64,000 bases of DNA, from assembly GCF_001580915.1 (NCBI RefSeq), contig NZ_LHZQ01000212.1:1-64000 (forward strand), read 5' to 3'. The translations under genes were made by a program, and so were the position numbers. Shown in pieces: positions 18,491 to 28,310 of the stretch. The stretch is from Acetobacter tropicalis. Lineage in GTDB: Bacteria; Pseudomonadota; Alphaproteobacteria; Acetobacterales; Acetobacteraceae. How positions within the stretch are numbered: the stretch's first letter is position 1; every line of letters begins with the position of its first letter. The notes under the pieces were generated by a model. It had not been told where the DNA came from and did not search any database. It worked only from the letters and a program-made list of their open reading frames with translations.

Positions 18491-19417
18491 TCAGGCTGGC
18501 TGCGGGCAACATAAATTATCAAACTTCTGCCTGAAATCTATTGTGAGCGCGACCTTCCATACCGCATCAAAAAAATCGGATGGGAGGCGCTCGTTCAGCC
18601 GCACCAGACCTATGGAGCCTGCGGAAAATCCAACCAGTCTGCGCATCTGCAATCTGCCAACGGGAGGCACCCTGAGCGGGAAAGAAGAAATAGGCAGGAT
18701 GGTCGCAAACCGGCCACTCATTATTTCAGCATGGATCACTTCAAGAGACCCGGTTTCAAGACGAACAATCGGTTTGATCCCAGCCGCCTGAAAACCAGTA
18801 TCCACCAGTTGCCTGCACCGCATGGTCTGACTAAGCAGCGCCAGCGGAAAATGTGCCGCGTCCTCCCAACTGATGTCACGTCCCTCCGGAAAAGCATACG
18901 CGGAGGTACCAGCCAGAACCTGTTCTTCCTCATAAAGGGAGCGAACAATAAAGGCCTGTGCCTGCGGGCACTCCTCATAATACATAATGGCGATATCAAG
19001 CTGCTTTTTGGTAAGCCGTTCAATAATATCCGCATTGGTCAGAACAGAGACATCACACGAACAATCGCCAATTTTTTCCTGAACCGCTTCCATAAGTGCT
19101 GGCACAATATGCACGGCGGTTGGAATAACCCCTATTTTGAGCGCACCGACCAGATCCTGCTTTGTCAGTGAAACTTCATTCTGCATTTCCGTAACACTGT
19201 GCAGAATATCATGTGCCCATTTCAGAATACGGGCACCTTCTACCGTAAAGCCAAACACCTTTTTCTTGCGGTCTATAATAACAACGCCCAGCTCCTCTTC
19301 CAATTGCCTTACGGCGCGGGAAAGCGCAGGCTGGGACACGTTACAGGCCACAGCCGCTTTTGAAAAACTTCTGAATTTTTCTATCTCTCGAAGATAGTAA
19401 AGCTGCTTCAGAATCAT
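18491..19417 (-). CDS. LysR-type transcriptional regulator
   Basis: About 308 residues starting MILKQLYYLREIEKF. Residues 1-60 form the winged helix-turn-helix (SFSKAAVACNVSQPALSRAVRQLEEELG); the rest is a periplasmic-binding-like effector domain. The arrangement is close to CynR-like regulators that accompany formate dehydrogenase genes. It lies at the end of the minus-strand moaA/fdhF group, about 100 bases after moaA, so it may control that group, but the usual divergent placement is absent. Effector unknown. Confidence 0.85.
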   Translation of the reverse strand: MILKQLYYLREIEKFRSFSKAAVACNVSQPALSRAVRQLEEELGVVIIDRKKKVFGFTVEGARILKWAHDILHSVTEMQNEVSLTKQDLVGALKIGVIPTAVHIVPALMEAVQEKIGDCSCDVSVLTNADIIERLTKKQLDIAIMYYEECPQAQAFIVRSLYEEEQVLAGTSAYAFPEGRDISWEDAAHFPLALLSQTMRCRQLVDTGFQAAGIKPIVRLETGSLEVIHAEIMSGRFATILPISSFPLRVPPVGRLQMRRLVGFSAGSIGLVRLNERLPSDFFDAVWKVALTIDFRQKFDNLCCPQPA

Positions 19418-19520
19418 ATGTACTCCGCAAAACACGCTCTACCTGAAGAGAGACGTGCCATAAATGAGACCAGCAGCCCCCGCCTTCTGCCATCAGAAAG
19501 ACCAGCCCCTTACACAGCCA

Positions 19521-20600
19521 TTACCCCCCGATGTAATGCATTTCGATTTTATCCTGCGTGTATGGTCTCTTCGGAATGGTTTTGCCCGCAGGGTGAGTAG
19601 CTCGTTCTTCGCTGTAGCGATCTGTGCGCTGGCTCCATATATGAGAGAGAACCGTGCGCAAAACCTCATCATCCCCAGCATGCCGCGGGTTACGCAGAAG
19701 CGCCCGCAAATCCGTGCCCTGCGTTGCAAAAAGACAGGTATAGAGCTTTCCATCTGAAGAAAGACGCGCCCGCGAGCAGGCACCGCAGAATGGGGCGCTG
19801 ACAGAGGAAATAAACCCGATCTCCCCCGCACCATCCACATACCCATAACGGCGCGCCACCTCACCCGGATAATGAGGAGAGAGTGCCGCCACCGGCCAGA
19901 TGGCGTTGATGCGCGTTAGCAATTCCTGAGAGGGCACAACATCCATCCTCTCCCACCCGTTACGGTTGCCAACATCCATGTATTCAATCAGACGGACCAC
20001 ACATTCTGTATTGCGAAAATGGGCAAGCAGATCAGGCACACCAGCATCATTTACGCCACGCTGCACAACAGTATTGATCTTTATATGTCCTTGAAAACCG
20101 GCCTGTTCTGCGGCTTCAATGCCTTTCATTACCGCAGCCGGGTCTCCCCTGCCACCGCTCATTCGCGCAAACACGGCGGGGTCAAGACTATCCAGACTGA
20201 TAGTCACGCGCTGCAACCCTGCCTGCCGCAGTGCCTGCGCGCAACGCGGCAACAACACCCCGTTGGTTGTCAGGGCAACATCCTCAATACCCGGCACATG
20301 GACCAGACGCTCTATCAGATCAGGCAAGTCGGCACGCAACAGCGGTTCACCACCCGTCAGGCGTATTTTGGTTACACCCAGACTGGCCGCAACCCGCGCC
20401 ACGCGCTCTATTTCATCAAAACCCAGCCGGTCCCTGGGGGCCAGAAACTGAAACCCTTCATGATACGTGCTCTCAGGCATGCAGTAGGAACAGCGGAAAT
20501 TGCACCGATCCATAACCGATATCCGCAAATCCCTTAGCGGGCGGCCATGCCTGTCAACATCCTGTGCAATGTTGCGCACTGGCTCTCTCCTGTCAGCCAT
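19521..20600 (-). CDS. moaA: GTP 3',8-cyclase MoaA (molybdopterin cofactor synthesis)
   Basis: 359 residues. The radical-SAM cluster motif CNFRCSYC is at 33-40 and the second C-terminal cluster motif is in PFCGACSRARLSSDGKLYTC near 272-291. The chain ends in the family hallmark Gly-Gly (YIGG). With MoaC it turns GTP into cyclic pyranopterin monophosphate, the first step of molybdenum cofactor synthesis. It lies 17 bases after the molybdopterin oxidoreductase gene on the same strand, matching cofactor supply to user. No other moa gene is present in the window. Confidence 0.95.
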   Translation of the reverse strand: MADRREPVRNIAQDVDRHGRPLRDLRISVMDRCNFRCSYCMPESTYHEGFQFLAPRDRLGFDEIERVARVAASLGVTKIRLTGGEPLLRADLPDLIERLVHVPGIEDVALTTNGVLLPRCAQALRQAGLQRVTISLDSLDPAVFARMSGGRGDPAAVMKGIEAAEQAGFQGHIKINTVVQRGVNDAGVPDLLAHFRNTECVVRLIEYMDVGNRNGWERMDVVPSQELLTRINAIWPVAALSPHYPGEVARRYGYVDGAGEIGFISSVSAPFCGACSRARLSSDGKLYTCLFATQGTDLRALLRNPRHAGDDEVLRTVLSHIWSQRTDRYSEERATHPAGKTIPKRPYTQDKIEMHYIGG

Positions 20601-20617
20601 AGCTGCCCGGCTGCCCC

Positions 20618-22921
20618 TTACCCGGCAATTTTGATAGGCGGTGCTGACGCCACACTTTCCACCACTTTTACGGGAATGGATTTGGCTGCGGGTGTGCCAC
20701 TGATTTCATCAAAATAATCCAGCGGCAAAAGAGGGTTGAGTTCCGGGTAGTATCCGGCAATCGCCCCACGAGACATGGGGTAAGCAATTACGCTCAACCC
20801 ATCCACATACCGCCTTACGCCATCCTCGCTATAGGTTTCCAGACCGATAACAGTACCGTTCTCCAAGCCCCGCTCCGCCATGTCTTCCTTATTCATGAAG
20901 ATAACAAGCCGGGTGTTATACACCCCGCGATACCGGTCATTATTACTGTAAATGGTGGTGTTATACTGGTCATGCGAACGGATGGTGGCCAGCCGCAACA
21001 TAGCCTTATCGGTTATGGGCTCATTTACCTCCAGCCCCGGCATGACGAGAAAATTGGCTTTACCATTAGGCGTTTTCCACACACGCCGGCGCGGTGGAAT
21101 ATCCAGATGGAAGCCTCTGGGGTTTTTGATCTTCTCCGCAAAATCAGCATAGATTTCGGGATACACCTCGGCAATTTTGTCGCGTATCGGACCGTAATCC
21201 ACCATATACTGCGCCCATGCCGTTTTAGAGTTGGGCAGTGCTTCCATGGCCATACGGCACACAATTTCCGTTTCCGGCAGAACATGATCACTGACCGGTT
21301 CAAACACCCCACGGGATGCCGTCACGTTAGACATGGCATCTTCAATAGTTATGAACTGCTCGCCTGCCGCCGTACGAATAATTTCAGACCGCGCAACAAC
21401 AGGCAGGATCAGCGCATCCTTGCCATGCACCAGATGCCCTCTGTTCAGTTTTGTGGCAATGCCAACCGTCAGGTTCAGCTTACGCATAGCGGCATAAGAG
21501 CGGGGGGTATCCGGCACGGCATGAATAAAATTGCCACCCAGACCAATAAACACCTTGGCCGTACCAGCTTCCATGGCTTCAAGAGCCTCAACCACATGGT
21601 GACCGTGCTCACGCGGGGGCTCAAACCCAAACGCATCCCGCACGCGGTCCAGATAAAGCTGGGTTGGTTTTTCATCTATCCCGACCGTGCGATCCCCCTG
21701 CACATTGGAATGGCCGCGAATAGGTGCAATACCGGCACCAGGTTTACCAAAATTCCCGCACAGAAGCAGAATATTGGCCACCTGCTGCAACAGGCGAGAG
21801 CCTTCCTGATGCTGGGTCAGCCCCATACCGTAGCAGATGATAGTGGCTTTAGAGTTTTTGTAAATTTCACCAATTTTACGGATCTGTTCTTCAGAAACAC
21901 CGGAAATACGGGTAATATCCGCCCAGGAACATCCCATCACATCCTCCCGCAACGCCTCAATCCCTGCGGTGTGTTCCTGAATGAAAGCGGTATCCAGCAC
22001 GTTCTCCCCACGCGCCTCGGCTTCAAACAGCACTTTCATCATACCTTTGAAAATGGCGAGATCTCCGCCAATCCGCACATGCACGAATTCGCTGGAAATT
22101 GGGGTTGAACCGAACGTACCCATCTGCAGCACGTCCTGCGGCTCCGTAAAACGGATGAGCGCCCGTTCCGGCATGGGGTTAATCAGGATAATCGGCACGC
22201 CGCGTTTGCGGGCTTCCACCAGATTGGTCATCATGCGTGGCGAATTTGTGCCCGTATTCTGCCCCACCACAAATATGGCCTCAGCGTGCTCAAAATCCGC
22301 CAGCACAATTGTGCCCTTGCCAATGCCTATAGATGGCGGCAGGCCACGGCTTGTAGGCTCGTGACACATGTTTGAGCAATCAGGAAAGTTGTTGGTACCA
22401 AATTCACGAATAAAAATGGAATACAGGAAAGCCGTCTCATTCGCGGTGCGGCCCGATGTATAGAACTCGGCCTGATGTGGGCTTTCAAGCGCCTGCAAAT
22501 GGCGGCCGATCATGGCGAACGCATTATCCCATGTGACGGGCACATATTTGTCTGTTGCGGCATCATACCGCATGGGCTCTGTCAGGCGACCCTGCATTTC
22601 CAGCCAGTAGTCACTTTTCTCCATCAGCTCCGTAACGGTGTAGCGCTCAAAAAAATCACGCGTGATACGCGCCTTTGTGGCTTCATGCGCAAGCGCCTTG
22701 GCACCGTTTTCACAAAACTCCAGTTTTTTACGATGATCCGCATCAGGAAAAGCGCAGCTTGGGCATTTAAAGCCCCCCGGCTGGTTCATGGCCAGAAGCC
22801 CGCGTGATCCCTTGACAAGAACACTTTGCTCCATCAGCACTTTTGCCGTGGCCCCTGCCGCCCCCCAGCCTCCTGCTGGATGATGATAGGGCTTGAATTC
22901 AGACTGTTTTTCTTTGCTCAT
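20618..22921 (-). CDS. FdhF/YdeP family molybdopterin oxidoreductase
   Basis: About 767 residues from the ATG at 22921 (MSKEKQSEFKPYHH); upstream in-frame codons reach 22972. N-terminal cysteines C53, C56 and C70 (CPSCAFPDADHRKKLEFC region) suggest an iron-sulfur site. NMCHEPTSRG is in the place where the molybdenum ligand sits in FdhF. Further motifs: FVVGQNTGTNSPRMM, PIRGHSNVQGDRT, GLGGNFIHAVPDTP. This is the Fdhalpha-like/YdeP group, a cytoplasmic enzyme often called formate dehydrogenase-like. In E. coli ydeP is linked to acid resistance; the reaction is not established. Selenocysteine is not used. Confidence 0.85.
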   Translation of the reverse strand: MSKEKQSEFKPYHHPAGGWGAAGATAKVLMEQSVLVKGSRGLLAMNQPGGFKCPSCAFPDADHRKKLEFCENGAKALAHEATKARITRDFFERYTVTELMEKSDYWLEMQGRLTEPMRYDAATDKYVPVTWDNAFAMIGRHLQALESPHQAEFYTSGRTANETAFLYSIFIREFGTNNFPDCSNMCHEPTSRGLPPSIGIGKGTIVLADFEHAEAIFVVGQNTGTNSPRMMTNLVEARKRGVPIILINPMPERALIRFTEPQDVLQMGTFGSTPISSEFVHVRIGGDLAIFKGMMKVLFEAEARGENVLDTAFIQEHTAGIEALREDVMGCSWADITRISGVSEEQIRKIGEIYKNSKATIICYGMGLTQHQEGSRLLQQVANILLLCGNFGKPGAGIAPIRGHSNVQGDRTVGIDEKPTQLYLDRVRDAFGFEPPREHGHHVVEALEAMEAGTAKVFIGLGGNFIHAVPDTPRSYAAMRKLNLTVGIATKLNRGHLVHGKDALILPVVARSEIIRTAAGEQFITIEDAMSNVTASRGVFEPVSDHVLPETEIVCRMAMEALPNSKTAWAQYMVDYGPIRDKIAEVYPEIYADFAEKIKNPRGFHLDIPPRRRVWKTPNGKANFLVMPGLEVNEPITDKAMLRLATIRSHDQYNTTIYSNNDRYRGVYNTRLVIFMNKEDMAERGLENGTVIGLETYSEDGVRRYVDGLSVIAYPMSRGAIAGYYPELNPLLPLDYFDEISGTPAAKSIPVKVVESVASAPPIKIAG

Positions 22922-23015
22922 GATATCAACCCTCTTGATAGGCGGCAGAGTAGTGCATGCCCCGCGCAGCACGGTTTTCTGATCGTCACTCTTTGTAAAA
23001 CAGCGTCAGCAGATA

Positions 23016-23480
23016 TCAGGCGTGTTCTGGTTGCAGCACGCCAAATTCCTTCATGGCAGGCACAAAGTTTTCGTTTTCATGCTTTGAACGTGCCAGTTTG
23101 ATCAGTGCAAAACGCTGAAGCGGCGTCAGCCCCGCCCATTGGGCTGGTGTGGGCGGCACCACGCCATCCACCTGCGCCTGCCCCATCACCGCCTCCGGCA
23201 TCCGGTCAGGCTCCTGCCAGTCTGCCAGAGTGGGGGCGTCCAGCGGCCGGAGGGGCTCATTACTGCGGGCGGCAATCAGGTGTGCCACAAGAGCGCGATA
23301 CGCGGCCTGTTCATCTGCTGTGGTGCAGGGGAGTTTCGTCAACGTCTCCCGGTCTTCACGCGAGAACTGGCTCCATTGCCGCAGGCTCAGCTTGATGCAG
23401 ACAATATCCAGCTTCTGTCGTGCAATCATTGGAATGCAACGCAATGACCCGGCAAAATCACGTTCAAACTCAAAAAGCAT
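23016..23480 (-). CDS. Nitrate-reductase-associated protein family
   Basis: 154 residues. The opening FEFERDFAGSLRCIPMIARQ, followed by KLDIVCIKLSL and QWSQFSREDRETL, then LPCTTADEQAAYR, is the signature I know from the nitr_red_assoc family first described next to cyanobacterial nitrate reductase and resembling the assembly factor NarM. No nitrate reductase is in this window. Its immediate neighbour downstream is the FdhF/YdeP molybdoenzyme, so it may assist assembly of that enzyme instead. That idea is inference from position only. Confidence 0.75.
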   Translation of the reverse strand: MLFEFERDFAGSLRCIPMIARQKLDIVCIKLSLRQWSQFSREDRETLTKLPCTTADEQAAYRALVAHLIAARSNEPLRPLDAPTLADWQEPDRMPEAVMGQAQVDGVVPPTPAQWAGLTPLQRFALIKLARSKHENENFVPAMKEFGVLQPEHA

Positions 23481-23534
23481 CGGACCCTGTCCTGAGTGAG
23501 CGGTGGAGGAAAGAGTGGCAAAAGCGTTGCCGCC

Positions 23535-23684
23535 CTACTTGGGAATCAACAAATGGAGGAGAGATGCAGCGGCAATGAACGCCGCCGTGCTGAGCGACCA
23601 GATGACCACAAACCAGCCAACCCGTGCGCCGGTCCGTTTGGGTGCGCCATCCCCATTGCCCTGAACAATATCAGTGATAGCCAT
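23535..23684 (-). CDS. Small cytochrome bd oxidase subunit (DUF2474/CydX-like)
   Basis: 49 residues, MAITDIVQGNGDGAP at the front and a single membrane helix GWFVVIWSLSTAAFIAAASL, ending HLLIPK. The ATG lies inside the last codons of cydB (14-base overlap). A one-helix small protein placed directly after cydB is typical of the CydX/DUF2474 accessory subunits that stabilise the haem site of the oxidase. Confidence 0.8.
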   Translation of the reverse strand: MAITDIVQGNGDGAPKRTGARVGWFVVIWSLSTAAFIAAASLLHLLIPK

Positions 23685-24690
23685 CTGTTTCCGTCACCTT
23701 TCCGCGAAACACGCGATAAGAGTAGATTGTGTAGGTCAGGATGATGGGCAGCAGGATGGCCGTGCCAACAAGCTGAAAAAACTGGCTTGATGGCGGAGAG
23801 GACACATCCCACAACGTCAGCCCCGGCGGCACGGCATAGGGCCAGATGGTAATGCCCAGCCCGGAGAGGCACAGAAAGAACCAGCCCAGCGCGCACAGGA
23901 ACGGCCCCTTGGAATGGTCCCGCCGCAGGCCCATGACCATCAGGCCACCAAGCAGCGCGACCAGAACAGGCACAGGCGCAACGAACAGCATATTGGGCCA
24001 CGCCGTCCAACGGCGCAGATAAGGCGCATGCAGCAGCGGGGTCCAGATACTGACAGCAACAATGCAAAGGAAGAGCCCCACAGCCAGACGCGCCGCCCAC
24101 CTGCGGCACGATGCCTCCAGAACGCCGGTTGTACGCCAGATCAACCATGTTGCACCCAGCAGGGCGTAGCCGCACATCACGGATAAGCCACACAGAATGC
24201 TGAACGGTGTCAGCCAGTCCAGTGGCCCACCGGCAAAAGCGCCATCCGTAACGGTAACACCCTGAACCACACCGGCCAGAATGGCACCCTGACAGAAAGC
24301 GGCCAGGCCGGAACCGACCATGAAACCAGTGGTCCAGAGCCGCTCACGCGGGGTGCCGCGCGTCATGACACGAAATTCAAACGCCACGCCCCGGAAGATC
24401 AACGCCAACAGCATCAGCACGATGGGCAGGTAAAAGGCGGGTAGCAGAGTGGCATACGCACCGGGGAAAACCCCATACAGCACGGCGCCGCCCAGAACCA
24501 TCCATGTCTCGTTCCCGTCCCATACAGGGGCGATGGTGTTCACCATCACATCCCGGCGGCCGGGATCACGCTCCAGCGCAAAGAGCATGCCGATGCCCAG
24601 ATCAAAACCATCAAGAATGACGTAAATACTTATGGCTGCAATCAGAATGACAGCCCAGACAATGGGGAGCCAGTATGCAAAGTCCATCAT
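23671..24690 (-). CDS. cydB: Cytochrome bd-type quinol oxidase subunit II
   Basis: 339 residues with eight to nine hydrophobic helices. The family start FAYWLPIVWAVILIAAISIYVILDGFDLG (given here by its DGFDLGIGML core) and GNETWMVLGGAVLYGVFPGAYA are the standard CydB signatures. It forms the membrane heterodimer with subunit I and helps place haem. Three bases separate it from cydA. The acetic-acid-bacterial enzymes of this group are the cyanide-insensitive CioB type, which I think applies here. Confidence 0.93.
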   Translation of the reverse strand: MMDFAYWLPIVWAVILIAAISIYVILDGFDLGIGMLFALERDPGRRDVMVNTIAPVWDGNETWMVLGGAVLYGVFPGAYATLLPAFYLPIVLMLLALIFRGVAFEFRVMTRGTPRERLWTTGFMVGSGLAAFCQGAILAGVVQGVTVTDGAFAGGPLDWLTPFSILCGLSVMCGYALLGATWLIWRTTGVLEASCRRWAARLAVGLFLCIVAVSIWTPLLHAPYLRRWTAWPNMLFVAPVPVLVALLGGLMVMGLRRDHSKGPFLCALGWFFLCLSGLGITIWPYAVPPGLTLWDVSSPPSSQFFQLVGTAILLPIILTYTIYSYRVFRGKVTETDGYH

Positions 24691-24693
24691 GGA

Positions 24694-26127
24694 TCAGGCT
24701 CCTTTGCCAGCAGACGGGTCAATCACATCCGGATGCATGCGGGCTGCCAGAATATCGGATGCGTGAGAGGGGGGAGTGTCATGTTCGCCTTCCTGCGGCG
24801 CACGCCCCAGCAGGCGCACCAGAATGCCCATGCCAGAACCAAACACCAGCACATACACCACCACAAAGGCCGTCATGGTCACAGCCATGCTGGACAAAGC
24901 AATGGGAGAAACGCTGTCTGACGTGCGCAGCAGGCCGTAAACAGTCCAGGGCTGACGGCCGACTTCGGTGGTGATCCAGCCGCACAGCAGCGCCAGAAAA
25001 CCAGCGGGAGCCATGCACAGGGCAACACGATGGAAGAGTGTATTGGTAAACAGGGTACTGTTGCGCCGTAACCAGAGGGACCAGAACCCCACAAGCGCCA
25101 TAAGCATGCCCAACGCCACCATGATGCGGAAGGAGAAGAAAATAACAGGCGATGGCGGCCGTTGATCACGGGGGAAATCCTTCAGCCCCGGCACCTTGCC
25201 TTCCAGACTATGGGTGAGAATGAGTGAGCCCAGCAGCGGCACCTTGACGGCATAATCCGTCCGCTCTTCCTTCATGTTGGGAATACCAAACAGCAGTTCC
25301 GGCGCACGCCCTTCTGACGTCCAGTCACCTTCCATCGCTGCAATTTTTGCGGGCTGGTATTTCAACGTGTTCAGGCCATGGGCATCCCCGGCCATGATCT
25401 GGATAGGAGCCACAATGGCGGCCATCCACATGGCCATGGAGAACATCACCCGCACAGGTTCGCTGGCAATCCGCCCTTCACGCCGGGCCTTGAGCATGTG
25501 CCACGCCCCGGTTGCCCCAACAATGAACGCCACGGAGAGAAACGCCGCCAGCCCCATATGCACCAGCCGGAACGGGAAAGAGGGGTTGAAGATAATGGCC
25601 AGCCAGTCCGCTGGCATGAAGCGGCCGGTTGTGGGATCAATACTGTAGCCGCGCGGCGTCTGCATCCAGGAATTGGAGGAAAGGATCCATGTCATGGAAA
25701 TCAGGGTGCCAATGGAAACGCAGCACGTGGCGGCAAAATGCAGCCCCCGTCCCACCTTGTTCATGCCGAACAGCATGACGCCCAGAAAACCCGCCTCCAG
25801 AAAAAAGGCGGTCATGACTTCATAGGATAACAGCACCCCGGTAATTGGCCCGGCCTTTTGAGAAAAGACAGACCAGTTGGTGCCAAATTCATAGGACATG
25901 ACCAGGCCGGAGACGACGCCCATGCCAAAGACAATGGAGAAAACCTTGATCCAGTACCGGTAAAGATCAAGAAAAACTGGTCTTCCGGTCTTGAGCCAAA
26001 GCCCCTCCAGCACAGCCAGATAGGCCGCCAATCCAATGGAAAAAGCGGGGAAAATAATATGAACGCCTACTGTAAAGGCAAACTGAAAGCGCGCCAGAAG
26101 AAGCGCAAGGTCATGGGCAGGCTGCAT
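24694..26127 (-). CDS. cydA: Cytochrome bd-type quinol oxidase subunit I
   Basis: 477 residues with about nine helices. The haem ligand His is in FTVGVHIIFPAFSIG (His23), the second in FRLVHMGLAAFL, and the conserved GRQPWTVYGLLRTSD segment precedes the last helices. The protein is shorter than E. coli CydA because the quinol loop is short, as in cyanide-insensitive CioA enzymes. It oxidises ubiquinol and reduces oxygen to water without pumping protons. In acetic acid bacteria this oxidase carries much of the flux from periplasmic dehydrogenases. The upstream region 26128-26460 is a shared divergent control region with the DyP peroxidase gene. Confidence 0.94.
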   Translation of the reverse strand: MQPAHDLALLLARFQFAFTVGVHIIFPAFSIGLAAYLAVLEGLWLKTGRPVFLDLYRYWIKVFSIVFGMGVVSGLVMSYEFGTNWSVFSQKAGPITGVLLSYEVMTAFFLEAGFLGVMLFGMNKVGRGLHFAATCCVSIGTLISMTWILSSNSWMQTPRGYSIDPTTGRFMPADWLAIIFNPSFPFRLVHMGLAAFLSVAFIVGATGAWHMLKARREGRIASEPVRVMFSMAMWMAAIVAPIQIMAGDAHGLNTLKYQPAKIAAMEGDWTSEGRAPELLFGIPNMKEERTDYAVKVPLLGSLILTHSLEGKVPGLKDFPRDQRPPSPVIFFSFRIMVALGMLMALVGFWSLWLRRNSTLFTNTLFHRVALCMAPAGFLALLCGWITTEVGRQPWTVYGLLRTSDSVSPIALSSMAVTMTAFVVVYVLVFGSGMGILVRLLGRAPQEGEHDTPPSHASDILAARMHPDVIDPSAGKGA

Positions 26128-26464
26128 TGGGTCTCATCCAAACATATGCATGTGGCTGCTCCACCAGAAAACAGCCTCCACAAACCCTGAAAGAAAGGGG
26201 CTGCTTCCTGCCATAAACGCCGCAGGGAACCATCCTGTTCCGCAACGAGCCACAATGCTCTTGCCCTGCACTAGATCAGCAAGAGCTCTGCCGTCCAAGA
26301 CCTTTTCCTTATATAATAATAAACAGCAGTTATAATGGTGACCCGTTTGTGATCATTCTGCTTATCTGTCGCATTCTTGTATCTTGCCACGCTGCGCTGC
26401 ATGCCTATGCTATGGCTCTGATATCGTTACACGATCGCGTTGTTGCGCGAGGAGCTTCAGACCG

Positions 26465-27493
26465 TTGGCCACACCTCAACCCATTGACACAAAACTGACC
26501 CAGGCCGCCCTTTTCCTGGTGGTAACCCTGAACAGTGATACCCCGGATGCCGCGGCCATAACGCAGATCAAGGCCCTTATGGGTGACCTGTCCTCCCTTG
26601 TTCGCGGTGTGGGATTCCGGGTGCCTGACGGCAGGCTAAGCTGCATTACGGGCATTGGGTCCAACGCGTGGGATCACCTTTTTGGCACACCACGCCCGCG
26701 TGAATTGCATCCCTTTCGGGAAATCAATGGCGTGCATCACGCCCCCTCCACACCGGGAGACCTGCTGTTCCATATCCGCGCCACCCGCATGGATCTGTGT
26801 TTTGAACTGGGCACGGCTATCGTGTCCCGGCTGGAAGGCGTCGCCTCCGTTGTGGATGAAGTTCACGGTTTCAAATATTTTGATGAACGTGATCTGCTCG
26901 GCTTTGTCGATGGCACGGAAAACCCCACCGGCCAGCCAGCCCTTGATGCGACCCTCATTGGTGAGGAAGACCCGGCTTTTGCTGGCGGCAGCTATGTCAT
27001 TATTCAGAAATACCTGCATAACCTGAAAAAATGGGATGCCATCCCAACTGAAGTGCAGGAACATATTATTGGCCGCAAGAAACTATCGGATATTGAACTG
27101 CCAGAAGCCGATAAACCAAGCTATGCCCATAATGTGCTGACCAATATTGAAGAAAACGGGCAACAGCTTCAGATCGTGCGCGACAACATGCCGTTTGGTG
27201 AAGTGGGTAAAGGAGAGTTTGGCACCTACTTTATCGGCTATGCGTGCTCCCCTTCCCGCACGGAACAAATGCTGCAAAACATGTTCGTGGGCAAACCACC
27301 CGGAAATTACGACAGACTTCTGGATGTCAGCACCGCCGTTACGGGAACGCTGTTCTTTATTCCCACAAGTGATTTTCTGGACGGCGCGCCTGATCTGGAA
27401 ACAGCCGATCAGCCAGCACCTGCCCCCACTCCAGCCCCTTCACCTACCCCTGATCTGCCGAGCGGCTCTCTTGGAATTGGGTCACTCAAATAA
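26465..27493 (+). CDS. DyP-type haem peroxidase with encapsulin targeting tail
   Basis: About 342 residues from a TTG at 26465, which has GCGAGGAG ten bases upstream; an earlier TTG at 26384 gives a Cys-rich extension that looks non-coding. The DyP signature GFVDGTENP is at about 146-154, with the catalytic Asp. The proximal haem His is in PSYAHNVL (about 222) and the distal Arg in IVRDNMPFG (about 239). After residue 312 a Pro/Ala-rich flexible linker leads to the last ten residues GSLGIGSLK, the known cargo-loading signal for family 1 encapsulins. The encapsulin gene follows 11 bases later. It is therefore predicted to be packed inside that shell and to act on peroxide. Confidence 0.95.
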   Translation: MATPQPIDTKLTQAALFLVVTLNSDTPDAAAITQIKALMGDLSSLVRGVGFRVPDGRLSCITGIGSNAWDHLFGTPRPRELHPFREINGVHHAPSTPGDLLFHIRATRMDLCFELGTAIVSRLEGVASVVDEVHGFKYFDERDLLGFVDGTENPTGQPALDATLIGEEDPAFAGGSYVIIQKYLHNLKKWDAIPTEVQEHIIGRKKLSDIELPEADKPSYAHNVLTNIEENGQQLQIVRDNMPFGEVGKGEFGTYFIGYACSPSRTEQMLQNMFVGKPPGNYDRLLDVSTAVTGTLFFIPTSDFLDGAPDLETADQPAPAPTPAPSPTPDLPSGSLGIGSLK

Positions 27494-27504
27494 GGAGTTC
27501 TGAC

Positions 27505-28299
27505 ATGAACAATCTGCACAGACATCTGGCTCCCATTTCCTCCGCCGCCTGGGCCGAGATTGAAGATGAAGCCGCCCGCACCATCCGCCGCCATCTGGCT
27601 GGCCGCCGGGTTGTGGACACATCAGACCCCAAAGGCACCGCTTTTGCCGGTGTGGGCACCGGCCGCGCCAAACAGATTGAAACACTGGGCGAAGGTGTGC
27701 GGAGCGTTCTGCGGGATGTTCTGCCGCTGGTGGAACTGCGTGTTCCCTTTACCGTATCACGCGATGAAATTGATGCCGTGGAACGCGGCTCCCTTGATTC
27801 AGACTGGCAGCCAGTCAAGGACGCTGCAAAGAAAATTGCCTTTGCAGAAGATCGCGCCATTTTTGACGGATATGCCGCAGCAGGCATGACGGGCATCCGT
27901 CAGGGCACGTCAAACACGCATCTCAAACTCCCTGCATCGGTCAAGGATTATCCTGCCGTTATTTCTGCCGCGCTCAATGAATTACGTCTGGCGGGCGTCA
28001 ATGGCCCTTATTCCATTGTGCTGGGAGCCTCGGCATTTGAGGCCGTCAACGGCGGCGATGATGAAGGCTACCCCATCCGCAAACATCTTGAGAGCCTGAT
28101 TGACGGCAAGATCATCTGGGCCCCCGCCATTGAAGGTGCGTTTGTTGTCTCCACCCGTGGAGGTGATCTGGCGCTGGATATTGGGCAGGATTTTTCCATT
28201 GGCTATTTGAGCCACACGGCTGAAACGGTGGAGCTTTACCTGCAGGAAAGCTTTGTCTTCCGTGTGCTGACAAGTGAAGCCACTGTCGCCATTGACTAG
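27505..28299 (+). CDS. Encapsulin shell protein (family 1, linocin M18-like)
   Basis: 264 residues with the HK97-fold encapsulin pattern: MNNLHRHLAPISSAAWAEIEDEA at the N-terminus, given by its LHRHLAPISSAAW core, which forms the cargo-docking helix; FTVSRDEIDAVERGS in the E-loop; AEDRAIFDGY in the spine; and a C-terminal SYL-like strand ending EATVAID. Such proteins assemble into a 60-subunit, roughly 24-nm compartment. It is co-transcribed with the DyP cargo, preceded by AAGGAG, and followed by a strong hairpin. The system is cytoplasmic and protects against peroxide or oxidises an unknown substrate. Confidence 0.96.
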   Translation: MNNLHRHLAPISSAAWAEIEDEAARTIRRHLAGRRVVDTSDPKGTAFAGVGTGRAKQIETLGEGVRSVLRDVLPLVELRVPFTVSRDEIDAVERGSLDSDWQPVKDAAKKIAFAEDRAIFDGYAAAGMTGIRQGTSNTHLKLPASVKDYPAVISAALNELRLAGVNGPYSIVLGASAFEAVNGGDDEGYPIRKHLESLIDGKIIWAPAIEGAFVVSTRGGDLALDIGQDFSIGYLSHTAETVELYLQESFVFRVLTSEATVAID

Positions 28300-28310
28300 T
28301 ACACCTAAGG

